Shown piece by piece: positions 16,764-24,639 of a DNA stretch of 64,000 nt. A program made the position numbers and the translations under genes. The notes under the pieces are model-generated. The model was not told where the DNA came from. It saw nothing but the letters and a program-made list of their open reading frames with translations, and searched no databases. This stretch comes from Hymenobacter polaris (GTDB lineage Bacteria; Bacteroidota; Bacteroidia; Cytophagales; Hymenobacteraceae). Every line of letters begins with the position of its first letter. Position 1 is the stretch's first letter. The stretch is taken from NCBI RefSeq assembly GCF_012927305.1, contig NZ_JABBGH010000001.1:930001-994000 (forward strand), written 5' to 3'.

Positions 16764-16802
16764 TCATGCTGAGCGCAGCGCAGCGGAGTCGAAGCATGAC
16801 GT
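16764..16802. repeat. Short relic of the family-A repeat
   Basis: GTCATGCTGAGCGCAGC...GTCGAAGCATGAC is a shortened inverted repeat (GTCATGCT against its reverse complement) with the same edge sequence as the 13767 and 2208 hairpins. It lies between tolC and the RND gene. Confidence 0.6.
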
Positions 16803-16833
16803 TCCATTATAAGCTACTAAACCTGCCATTATC

Positions 16834-19800
16834 ATGTTAAAAGCCGCGCTTACTAAACCCATTGCCGTAGTGGTGGCCCTGCTGAGCATCCTCGTGTTTG
16901 CGGGGCTGGCCCTCACGCGCATTCCGGTGGATATTTTTCCGCGGCTCAACCTGCCCACCATCTACATTGCCCAGCCCTACGGCGGCATGACGCCGGCCCA
17001 GATGGAGGGCTTCATCGCCACGCGCTACCAAAACCAGATGCTCTACGTGTCGGGCATTAAGAACGTGGAGGTGAAGAACATCCAGGGTCTGTGCTTGGTC
17101 AAGTGCACGTTTTACGAAGATACCAACATGGCCCAGGCGGCCGGCGAGGTGGCCTCGCAGGTGAGCCGGGTACTCAACTACTTCCCGCCCGGCACGGTGC
17201 CGCCCATCGTGGTGCGCTTCGATGCCTCGTCGCTGCCGGTGGGCGAGCTGGTGTTTAGCAGCAGCACCGCCACCTTAGGGCAGATGCAGGACCTGGCTTC
17301 GACGCGGGTGCGCCCCCTGTTTTCGCAGATTCCGGGGGCCTCGGCGCCCTCGCCCTTCGGCGGCAACGAGCGCACCATCGTGGTGCGCGTCGACCCCGAG
17401 CGCATGAAAAGCTACCAGCTCACGCCCGACGAGATTGTGGCGGCCATCGTGCGCAGCAACCAGGTGTCGCCGGCCGGCGCCGTGAGCATGGGCAACTACA
17501 CCGTGCTGACGCCCAGCAACACCACCATCAACCAGGTGCCGGATTTCCTCAATATTCCGCTGCGCCAAGGCGTGGGGCCCACCGTGTTTATCCGCGACGT
17601 GGCGCGGGTGGAAGACGCCACCGATACGCCCGTGGGCTACGCCCTCATCAACGGCAAGCGCTCGGTCTACATCCCCGTCACCAAGTCGGCCGACGCCTCC
17701 ACCATGAGCGTGGTGGCGGCCCTGCGCGCCAAGCTGCCCGAAATGCAGGCCCTGCTGCCCGACAACATCCACCTGAGCTACGAGTTCGACCAGTCGGTGT
17801 ACGTGACGCAGGCCGTGCACAGCCTGGCCTTCGAGGGGGGCCTGGGGGCGCTGCTCACCGGCCTGGTGGTGCTGCTGTTTCTGCGCGACTTGCGCTCGTC
17901 GCTCATCGTTATTCTCACCATTCCGGCCTCCATTCTGGCCGCCATCCTGCTCCTGCAGCTCACCGGGCAAACCATCAATTTGATGACGCTCTCGGGGCTG
18001 TCGCTGGCCATCGGCATCCTGGTTGACCAGGCCACGGTGGTGATTGAGAACATTCACCAGCACCTGGAAATGGGCAAGCCCAAGGCCCGCGCCATCCTCG
18101 ACGCCAGCCAGGAGGTGTCGTTTCCGCTGCTGCTCATCACGCTCAGCATCCTGGCCGTGTTCGCGCCCTCCTTTCTGATGACGGGGGTGCCTAGGGGCAT
18201 GTTTATTCCGCTTTCGCTGTCGGTGGGCTTCTCCATCATCGTCTCGTATCTGCTCTCGCAAACCTTCGTGCCGGTGGTGGCCAACTGGTGGCTGAAGGGC
18301 CACGCGCACGCCGCGCCGCACGCTGCTAGCATTTTGCCTGACTTGTCCGAAAGCACGGAGCACCAAGAAGAAGCCTACGAAACCACCCACCCCGAAAAGG
18401 TGGACGGCTTCGAGCGGGTGAAGCTGGGCTACCTGCGCCTGCTGGATAAGCTGCTGGCCCGCCGGGCCCTGGTGCTGGCAGTGTACGGCACGGTGTGCGC
18501 CGCCACGGTGGGGCTGTGCTTCTACTTCATTGGGCAGGACATGATGCCCAAAATCACGCACTCCAAGCAGTTTCAGGTGCGCATCGTGGCGCCGCAGGGC
18601 CTGCGCCTCGAGCGCACCGAGGCGCGCACCAAACAGATAATCAACATCATCAACCAGCTGGTAGGGCCGCAGAACGTGGCCATCACCTCGGCCTTCGTGG
18701 GCATGACGCCCAGCAGCTACGGCACCAGCGCGCTCTACGTGTTCAACGCCGGCCCCCACGAGGCCGACCTGCAAGTGAACCTGGCCGAGCACTACCACGT
18801 CCAGAACCTCGACGCGCTCAAGGACCGGATTCGCCAGGCCGTGGCCCGGCAGGTGCCCGACGTGCAGCTCAGCTTCGAGCCCATTGAGCTGACCGACAAA
18901 ATCATGAGCCAGGGCGCCCAAACGCCCATTGAGGTGCTGGTGGGCGGCAAAGACCTGGGCGAGGGCGAGGCCTACGCCGAGCGCCTGGTGGCCAGCCTAC
19001 GGCGCATTCCGTACCTGCGCGACGTGCGCATCAACCAGCCCCTGAGCTACCCCACCGTGCAGGTGCAGATTGACCGCGCGCGCGCCGCCCAGTTTGGCCT
19101 CACGCCCGACCAGATTTCGCGCTCGCTGGTGGCCGCCACCAGCAGCAGCCGCTTCACGGCCAAGAACTTGTGGCTCGACCAAAGCAAGGGCTTCTCGTAC
19201 CAGGTGCAGGTGCAGCTGGCGGCCCGCGATATGAACTCGAAGGCCGACATGCTGAACATTCCGCTGGTGCCGGGCCAGCTGCGCCCCACCCTGGGCGACG
19301 TGGCCACCCTGCGCACCACCACCGTGCCCGGCGAGTACGACCGCATCGGCCCGCGCCGCATCGTCACGGTATCGGCCAACATTGCGGGCCGCGACCTGGG
19401 CACGGCCACCAAAGCCGTGCAGCGCGCCATCGACCACCTGGGCACGCCGCCCAAGGGCACGGTGGTGACGATGCGCGGCCTGGCCCAGCTGCTGCAAGAA
19501 ACGCTCAGCAGCCTGCAAGCCGGCCTAGGGCTGGCCATCGTGGTCATTTTCCTGCTACTGGCCGCCAACTACCAGTCGTTTAAAGTAGCCGGGGTGGTGC
19601 TCGTGACGGTGCCGGCCGTGCTGGCGGGCTCGCTGGCGCTGCTGCTAGCCACGGGCCAAACCCTGAACCTGCAGTCGTATATGGGCCTCATCATGTCGGT
19701 GGGCGTGTCGGTGGCCAACGCCGTGCTGGTCGTCACCAACGCCGAGAGCCTGCGCCTGCGCTACCGCGACGCCGTGGCCGCCGCCCGCGTGGCCGGCGCC

Positions 19801-20091
19801 GCCCGCCTGCGCCCCATCCTCATGACCTCGGTGGCTATGATTGCCGGCATGCTGCCCATGGCCTCGGGCCTGGGCGAGAGCGGCGAGCAAACCGCCCCCC
19901 TAGGCCGCGCCGTCATTGGTGGGCTGCTGGCTTCTACGGTGGCCGCCCTGTTCATTTTGCCGGTCGTGTTCGCCGCCGTGCAGCGCAAAACCAGCTTCGT
20001 ATCCGTCTCGCTCGACCCCGACGATGCCGCCAGCGCCACCTACGACGGGGCCGCCGTGCCCACCGCCGAGCGCGAGCTGGTGGCGCACTAA
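16834..20091 (+). CDS. RND efflux pump permease (AcrB/HAE-like)
   Basis: A 1085-residue inner-membrane transporter with the duplicated RND plan: TM1 (ALTKPIAVVVALLSILVFAG), a large periplasmic loop, TM2-6, a second loop and TM8-12. It would export drugs or other small molecules using the proton gradient, with the TolC and fusion proteins encoded beside it. The TM4 proton-relay motif reads ILVDQATVV: Asp398 is kept, but the second Asp of AcrB is Gln399. In TM10 the AcrB Lys940 position is Ala961 (SVANAVLVV). It therefore belongs to an RND branch with a reduced relay. A central 55-residue Glu/His-rich insert lies between the halves (about 490-530). Confidence 0.93.
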   Translation: MLKAALTKPIAVVVALLSILVFAGLALTRIPVDIFPRLNLPTIYIAQPYGGMTPAQMEGFIATRYQNQMLYVSGIKNVEVKNIQGLCLVKCTFYEDTNMAQAAGEVASQVSRVLNYFPPGTVPPIVVRFDASSLPVGELVFSSSTATLGQMQDLASTRVRPLFSQIPGASAPSPFGGNERTIVVRVDPERMKSYQLTPDEIVAAIVRSNQVSPAGAVSMGNYTVLTPSNTTINQVPDFLNIPLRQGVGPTVFIRDVARVEDATDTPVGYALINGKRSVYIPVTKSADASTMSVVAALRAKLPEMQALLPDNIHLSYEFDQSVYVTQAVHSLAFEGGLGALLTGLVVLLFLRDLRSSLIVILTIPASILAAILLLQLTGQTINLMTLSGLSLAIGILVDQATVVIENIHQHLEMGKPKARAILDASQEVSFPLLLITLSILAVFAPSFLMTGVPRGMFIPLSLSVGFSIIVSYLLSQTFVPVVANWWLKGHAHAAPHAASILPDLSESTEHQEEAYETTHPEKVDGFERVKLGYLRLLDKLLARRALVLAVYGTVCAATVGLCFYFIGQDMMPKITHSKQFQVRIVAPQGLRLERTEARTKQIINIINQLVGPQNVAITSAFVGMTPSSYGTSALYVFNAGPHEADLQVNLAEHYHVQNLDALKDRIRQAVARQVPDVQLSFEPIELTDKIMSQGAQTPIEVLVGGKDLGEGEAYAERLVASLRRIPYLRDVRINQPLSYPTVQVQIDRARAAQFGLTPDQISRSLVAATSSSRFTAKNLWLDQSKGFSYQVQVQLAARDMNSKADMLNIPLVPGQLRPTLGDVATLRTTTVPGEYDRIGPRRIVTVSANIAGRDLGTATKAVQRAIDHLGTPPKGTVVTMRGLAQLLQETLSSLQAGLGLAIVVIFLLLAANYQSFKVAGVVLVTVPAVLAGSLALLLATGQTLNLQSYMGLIMSVGVSVANAVLVVTNAESLRLRYRDAVAAARVAGAARLRPILMTSVAMIAGMLPMASGLGESGEQTAPLGRAVIGGLLASTVAALFILPVVFAAVQRKTSFVSVSLDPDDAASATYDGAAVPTAERELVAH

Positions 20092-20094
20092 AAG

Positions 20095-20178
20095 GCCCGT
20101 AACACCAAGCTCCGGCTTGGTGCGCCGCCAGAACAAGTTGCTCAACGAGGCACCAAGCAGGAGCTTGGTGTAACGGGC
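20095..20178. repeat. Nested inverted repeat able to form a cloverleaf
   Basis: Bases 20095-20123 and 20150-20178 are reverse complements with two mismatches in 29. Each arm is itself a near-palindrome (CACCAAGCTCCGGCTTGGTG and its partner), so alternative two-hairpin or single-stem folds are possible. It begins four bases after the RND stop and precedes the fusion-protein gene. Confidence 0.85.
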
Positions 20179-20214
20179 CACCACCAAACACCTAGTCTAT
20201 AATCTCTCTTCGTT

Positions 20215-21339
20215 ATGCTTTCCCGCTCTCTTTCTTTCACTGGCCTACTGCTGGGCGCGGCCGTGCTGGCCGGCTGCTCGTCGTCCGATTCGTCGGCGGA
20301 CGCCGCCACTGGCCCCGACGCACCCACCGCCGCCCCGGCGGCCAGCCGCCCCGCGGCCGTGCGCGTAACGGCCAGCCAGCCAGCGCAGTCGCTGAGCTTG
20401 CCCGGCGAGCTGGAAAGCTATTACCAAACCGACATCCTGCCCCGCGTGGGGGGCTACGTCAAGAAGCTCTATGTCGATATTGGCTCGCACGTGCGCCAGG
20501 GCCAGGTGCTGGCCGACCTCGACGCCCCCGAAATAACGGCGGCCCTCAACGAGGCCCAGTCCAAGCAACGGGCCGCCGAGGCTGTGTTTCAAGCCAGCCG
20601 GGGCACCTACCGCCGCCTGCGCCAAACGGCCCGCACGGCCGGCGCCGTGTCGCCCTTGCAGCTCGACCAAACCCGCGCCCAGGCCACCTCCGACAGCCTC
20701 AACGTGCTGGCCGCCCGCGCCCACTACCGCGCCGCCGCCCAAATGAGGGCCTACCTGCACCTCACCGCGCCCTTCGCCGGCGTCATCACCGAGCGCAACA
20801 TCTCGCCCGGCGCGGCCGTGGGCGCGGGCACGCCCGGCGCGCTGCCCCTGCTGCGGCTGCGGCAACTAAGCCGGCTGCGCCTGCGCGTGGCCGTGCCCGA
20901 AGCCTACGTGGCCGACTTGCGGCCGGGCAGCCCGGTGCAGTTCACGGTCAAGTCGTATCCCGGCCGCACCTTCACCGGCCGCATCAACCGGCTGGCGGGC
21001 AGCGTGCAGGCCGCCACGCGCTCCGAGCAGGTCGAAATCGACATTCCCAACCCGCAGGAGGAGCTAAAGCCCGGCATGTTTGCCTCGGCCAACATTCCCA
21101 TCACCCGGCCCCAGAGCAGCCTGTTCGTGCCCAAAACGGCCGTGGTCACCACCTCCGAGCGCACCTACGTCATTCGGGTGGCGGGCGGGCGCACCGCGCT
21201 GGTAGACGTGCAGGTGGGCGACGAAAACAACGGCCAGGTGCAGGTATTCGGCCCGCTTAAGGCCGGCGACGTGGTGCTCAAGGTCGGCAGCGAAGACGTG
21301 GCCGACCAGCAGCCCCTGCAAGTAGTCCTGGCGCAGTAG
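20215..21339 (+). CDS. RND membrane-fusion (periplasmic adaptor) lipoprotein
   Basis: A 374-residue protein with a lipobox ending at Cys21 (AAVLAGC). It shows the adaptor order: a lipoyl-like half ([20 protein letters not shown]), a helical hairpin (about 105-185), the second lipoyl half ([20 protein letters not shown]), then beta-barrel and membrane-proximal domains ([17 protein letters not shown]). It bridges the RND pump and TolC channel. It is the last gene of the efflux unit and is closed by the strong terminator at 21426-21478. The gene order channel-pump-adaptor is the reverse of the common acrAB arrangement. Confidence 0.93.
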   Translation: MLSRSLSFTGLLLGAAVLAGCSSSDSSADAATGPDAPTAAPAASRPAAVRVTASQPAQSLSLPGELESYYQTDILPRVGGYVKKLYVDIGSHVRQGQVLADLDAPEITAALNEAQSKQRAAEAVFQASRGTYRRLRQTARTAGAVSPLQLDQTRAQATSDSLNVLAARAHYRAAAQMRAYLHLTAPFAGVITERNISPGAAVGAGTPGALPLLRLRQLSRLRLRVAVPEAYVADLRPGSPVQFTVKSYPGRTFTGRINRLAGSVQAATRSEQVEIDIPNPQEELKPGMFASANIPITRPQSSLFVPKTAVVTTSERTYVIRVAGGRTALVDVQVGDENNGQVQVFGPLKAGDVVLKVGSEDVADQQPLQVVLAQ

Positions 21340-21425
21340 CCCACCCGCGTCCTCACGCCGCAGCCCAGGCCCTAGGCCCCGCCAGCGGCACCCCAGTCAC
21401 CCCGGCCCGCGCCTACCCTGGCCCA

Positions 21426-21478
21426 GCCCCTGCCCGCCGCCGCGCCCCTACCTGGCGGCGGCGGGCAGGGGCTTTTTT
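21426..21478 (+). terminator. Terminator of the efflux operon
   Basis: A 17-bp perfect stem (21426-21442 with 21456-21472) is followed by TTTTTT. The 262-base gap to the next gene otherwise holds only an AT-rich promoter-like stretch near 21510-21600, including TACTTTTA at 21527-21534. Confidence 0.92.
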
Positions 21479-21601
21479 GGGAGCGAAAAAACGGCAGCCA
21501 ATAGCCGAGTTTAAAGCGCTATTTCTTACTTTTACCTCAAGAATAACCTAACGCCTAACTCACTCACCATCTGCCTTTTTTTAGTCTATTTACTTCTCTC
21601 T

Positions 21602-21904
21602 ATGGTACCATCCGCTACGCAACGAACCAAATCTGAGCTTACTATTTTATTGCAACGCCTCACGCGCCTGATTCAGGAGATGGGCGACCGGGGCCTGGAG
21701 CCCGAGGCCTTTGAGCCGGCCAGCACGCTGCGGCCGCGCTACCTGCAGCTGGCCACCCAGGCCACGCGCCTGGCCCAGGCCATGGGCTTTGCCGAGGGCG
21801 AGTCGGCCGAATACATCAGCAACCTGCTGGTGGACAGCCTGCGCACCAGCAGCCGCGCCGAGCGGCGCGAGCGCATGACCCTGCAAGAGGCGCTGGGCGA
21901 CTAA
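21602..21904 (+). CDS. Small hypothetical helical protein
   Basis: A 100-residue protein, rich in Leu, Arg, Ala and Glu. It looks entirely helical (SELTILLQRLTRLIQEMGD, then YLQLATQATRLAQAMGF) and has no signal peptide, cysteine or membrane segment. I do not recognise the family. It stands alone between the efflux terminator and the 19-bp-arm hairpin at 21940-21988. An AT-rich leader of about 60 bases precedes the ATG. Confidence 0.6.
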   Translation: MVPSATQRTKSELTILLQRLTRLIQEMGDRGLEPEAFEPASTLRPRYLQLATQATRLAQAMGFAEGESAEYISNLLVDSLRTSSRAERRERMTLQEALGD

Positions 21905-21939
21905 CCGGGTTGCCCCCGCTGCGCTCGCCCAAAACGAAC

Positions 21940-21988
21940 GCGCGGCCCCTAGGGCAGCTGGCTGGTCCGGCTGCCCTAGGGGCCGCGC
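21940..21988. terminator. Perfect 19-bp-arm hairpin containing CCTAGG
   Basis: Bases 21940-21958 and 21970-21988 are exact reverse complements with an 11-base loop. There is no T-tract, so it may be a weak or factor-assisted terminator of the small gene upstream. Both arms contain CCCTAGGG, as in the palindrome at 9505-9558. Confidence 0.6.
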
Positions 21989-22069
21989 CCGTTAGCTACC
22001 CGTCGTTGGCCGCCGGGGTGCAAGCTGACGTACCCGCGGAGGCCCTGCCAAACCGGCCGGGCCCTGGCT

Positions 22070-22077
22070 TAGCTTTG
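22070..22077 (+). promoter_or_regulatory. Promoter -7 element of the alpha/beta hydrolase gene
   Basis: TAGCTTTG matches the Bacteroidota -7 consensus TAnnTTTG perfectly and ends 30 bases before the ATG at 22108. No clear -33 TTG at the usual distance was found. Confidence 0.5.
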
Positions 22078-22107
22078 GGACAAGCTTTTGGTGAAAGCTA
22101 ACGCGCT

Positions 22108-22932
22108 ATGAAACACGTTCTTTTTTGGCTGGCTCTGCTGCTGGCCGGGCGGGCGGCCCTGGGGCAGCCCGTGCCCTACGGCCACAACCCGGCGGCCGGC
22201 CACTACGCGGCGGTGCGCGGCATCCGGCTGTACTACGAGAGCTACGGGGCGGGCCCGCCGCTGCTGCTGCTGCACGGCAACGGGGGCAGCATGGGCGATT
22301 TTCAACAGAACATCCCCTACTTCGTGGCCCACCACTACCGCGTCATCGCCGTGGACAGCCGCGCCCACGGCCGCTCGGCCGACCCGGCCGACTCGCTGAG
22401 CTTCGAGCAGCTGGCCGACGACTTTGCCGCCCTGCTCACCCACCTGCGCCTCGACTCGGCCTACGTGCTGGGCTGGAGCGACGGCGGCATTGGGGCGGTG
22501 CTGCTGGCTTTGCGCCACCCCGAAAAGGTGAAGCGCCTGGTGGCCACGGGCGCCAACTTTTCGCCCGACTCGCTGGCCCTGACGCCCGCGCTGTGGCAGC
22601 AGCAGCAGCGCGGCTACCTCGAAAACAAAAACCGCGTCTTCACCGACCCGGTTAAGCGCAACGAGTGGAAAGTATTTAAGCTGGACGTGTTTCAGCCCAA
22701 CGTACCCCTAGGGGCGCTGCGCAGGGTGCGAGCCCCAGCGCTGGTGGTGGCCGGCGACCACGACGTGATTACGCTGGCGCACACGCTGGCCATTTACCGG
22801 CACCTGCCGCGGGCCTGGCTCTGGATAGTGCCCCACAGCGGCCACGCCACGCTGCAGGAGCACGCAGGGGAGTTTAACCGCCAGGTTGATACGTTTTTTC
22901 GGGCGCCCCGCATCCCGGCGGGGCCACACTAG
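22108..22932 (+). CDS. Exported alpha/beta hydrolase
   Basis: A 274-residue serine hydrolase with a signal peptide (LFWLALLLAGRAALGQ). The fold markers are LLLLHGNGGSMGDF (oxyanion region), the nucleophile elbow LGWSDGG with Ser124, the acid in VVAGDHDVIT and the catalytic His in VPHSGHATLQE. It would hydrolyse an ester or amide in the periplasm; the substrate cannot be told. It is a single-gene unit with its own -7 box. The hydrophobic leader and the compact cap suggest a small soluble enzyme, not a lipase of the lid type. Confidence 0.88.
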   Translation: MKHVLFWLALLLAGRAALGQPVPYGHNPAAGHYAAVRGIRLYYESYGAGPPLLLLHGNGGSMGDFQQNIPYFVAHHYRVIAVDSRAHGRSADPADSLSFEQLADDFAALLTHLRLDSAYVLGWSDGGIGAVLLALRHPEKVKRLVATGANFSPDSLALTPALWQQQQRGYLENKNRVFTDPVKRNEWKVFKLDVFQPNVPLGALRRVRAPALVVAGDHDVITLAHTLAIYRHLPRAWLWIVPHSGHATLQEHAGEFNRQVDTFFRAPRIPAGPH

Positions 22933-23129
22933 CGGCCCTAGGGGCCCGGCTGAGGGCAGGGGCGTTTAAGCTCGGCGGTAGCGCGCCCGCTTCTTCAGCT
23001 AGGTAAGCAGGGCATTTAACTAGAATCCGGCGTACTTAAAACGAATGTAGCTACATGAGTGCTGGCCGGCCGCTTACTTTGCTGCTGCCTTTCGCTCTTT
23101 ACTACTTTACCCTCTACCCCTTCTCTTTT

Positions 23130-23333
23130 ATGGAATCGCAAACGACCCGCGCCACGGCCGTGCGCCAAGCACTGGCCCGCCGTGCGCGCACCGCCTACAC
23201 TCCGCCCGAGCTGCAGGTGCTGACCCAGTACGTGCTCGGCCACCTCACGCAGCAGCAAGCCAACGAGCAGCTCCGCACCCTGGGCCTGACGCTGACCCTG
23301 GCCTCGTCGGCCGCCAGTCCGCAGCCCGCCTAG
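23130..23333 (+). CDS. Small hypothetical protein
   Basis: A 67-residue protein from the ATG at 23130 (MESQTTRATAV). An upstream in-frame ATG at 23055 would add a hydrophobic 25-residue stretch, which is probably untranslated leader. It is Ala/Arg/Leu rich with a short helical domain (PPELQVLTQYVLGHLTQQQA). I do not recognise it. It ends with a TAG inside CCTAGG and is followed by a terminator hairpin. Confidence 0.5.
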   Translation: MESQTTRATAVRQALARRARTAYTPPELQVLTQYVLGHLTQQQANEQLRTLGLTLTLASSAASPQPA

Positions 23334-23353
23334 GGCCACCAGCACCAATCCAC

Positions 23354-23395
23354 GGGGCCGCGCCAGCAGTTGTTCACGACTGCCGGCGCGGCCCC
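23354..23395. terminator. Hairpin between converging genes
   Basis: GGGGCCGCGCC at 23354-23364 pairs with GGCGCGGCCCC at 23385-23395, and the inner bases GCAGT/ACTGC extend the stem. TTTT follows on the plus strand. It separates the small plus-strand gene from the minus-strand ADP-ribosylglycohydrolase gene. Confidence 0.75.
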
Positions 23396-23427
23396 ACTGC
23401 TTTTCCGGCCGCTTGGGTAGCCACGCC

Positions 23428-24411
23428 CTAGGTCGTGGCGGCGTGGGCCAACCGTTCGGCCAGCGCCTCAATATCGGGGCGGCGGGCCAGCCCGGCCCGC
23501 CACTCGGCCGGAATGCCGGCCTCGCCGTAGGCCAGGCCCGCCAGGCCGCCGGCTACCGCGCCGGTGGTGTCGGTATCGTCGCCCAGGTTCACGGCGGCCA
23601 GCACGGTAGCGGGGTAATTATCGTGGCGCAGCAGGCACCACAGGGCTGCCTCCAGAGTATGCACCACGTAGCCGCTAGAGCTGATTTCGCTTTCGGGCAG
23701 CATGGGCAGGCTGCCGTCGAGCACGCGGCCATACTTGGGCCACTCATAAAATACCGGTGCCTTTGCCTGCGTCTGCAGCCACTCGTTGGCCAGCGCCCGC
23801 AGCTGCGCGTAGGCCTCGGCCGGCCCTAGGCCCTGCAGCAGCCCGCGGGCCACCAGCAGGTACAAGAAGCAGCCCAGCGTGGAGCGCGGATGGCCGTGCG
23901 TGACGCACGCCACAGCTTCGGTGAGCGCCCAGGCAGCAGCCAGGTCCAGGGGCGCGGCCTGCCAGGCACGGTGAAAAGCCAGGGGCAGGATGCGCATGAG
24001 CGCCCCGTTGCCATTGTCGTGCTCGGAGCGGGGGCCGGCCTGGGTGGGCGGCGTGCCCCGGCGCAGGCGGTCGATGGCCGCGCGGGTGGCATTGCCCACG
24101 TCGAAGGTTTCGCCGGTGGCCGTCCAGTAGGCGTTATCCAGCCAGTTGATGGCCCGGCGGGCGAAGTCGGCCAGGTCGGGCGCGCCGGCCAGGCCACCGG
24201 AGCGGGCCAGGGTTTCGGTTAGGCAAAAGGTGAGCGAAGAATCGTCGGACCAGGTGCCGGCGGGCTGGTGATGGGTGCCGTAGGCGCGCAGGCCGAGCAC
24301 CGGGTCGCGGCGGCGGGCTTCGCGGCTCGCAAACTCGACGGGCACCCCTAGGGCATCGCCCACGGCCAAACCCAACAGGGCAGCGCGGGCGGCGGTGGCA
24401 GTGGCGGGCAT
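23428..24411 (-). CDS. ADP-ribosylglycohydrolase family protein
   Basis: A 327-residue cytoplasmic protein of the DraG/ARH family. The metal-binding motifs are all present: LGLAVGDALGVPVEF at the start, TWSDDSSLTFCL, the DNGNGALMRI loop, THGHPRS, and the C-terminal NLGDDTDTTGAVAGGLAG. Such enzymes use two Mg2+ to remove ADP-ribose from proteins, DNA or small molecules. No ADP-ribosyltransferase is nearby, so the substrate is unknown. It is divergently placed from the Prc protease gene and has its own perfect -7 box (24443-24450 on the minus strand). Confidence 0.92.
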   Translation of the reverse strand: MPATATAARAALLGLAVGDALGVPVEFASREARRRDPVLGLRAYGTHHQPAGTWSDDSSLTFCLTETLARSGGLAGAPDLADFARRAINWLDNAYWTATGETFDVGNATRAAIDRLRRGTPPTQAGPRSEHDNGNGALMRILPLAFHRAWQAAPLDLAAAWALTEAVACVTHGHPRSTLGCFLYLLVARGLLQGLGPAEAYAQLRALANEWLQTQAKAPVFYEWPKYGRVLDGSLPMLPESEISSSGYVVHTLEAALWCLLRHDNYPATVLAAVNLGDDTDTTGAVAGGLAGLAYGEAGIPAEWRAGLARRPDIEALAERLAHAATT

Positions 24412-24442
24412 AGGCGGCAGGGTAGCGGGGCGTGAAGGAACC

Positions 24443-24450
24443 CAAAAATA
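24443..24450 (-). promoter_or_regulatory. Promoter -7 element of the ADP-ribosylglycohydrolase gene
   Basis: On the minus strand the sequence is TATTTTTG, a perfect TAnnTTTG match, about 31 bases before the ATG at 24411. The -33 region is not recognisable. Confidence 0.5.
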
Positions 24451-24607
24451 GGGGCCGGCTGGGCCGGGCTACTCTTTTGCGGGTAATTCCGTATAAGCAG
24501 CCATACTTTACCGACCAACCAGGGGTTTTGGGCGGCACTATTCCGCGCCTAGTCGGTGTTTTTCTCGTATGTTGGCCGGGGCGATAGTTCTTGTTGCGCG
24601 CGGCCCC

Positions 24608-24615
24608 TACATTTG
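24608..24615 (+). promoter_or_regulatory. Promoter -7 element of the Prc gene
   Basis: TACATTTG matches TAnnTTTG perfectly and ends 24 bases before the chosen ATG at 24640. This also supports that start over the in-frame ATG at 24556, which would lie upstream of the promoter. Confidence 0.55.
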
Positions 24616-24639
24616 ACTTTCTTACTCTCTCCCTTCCGA

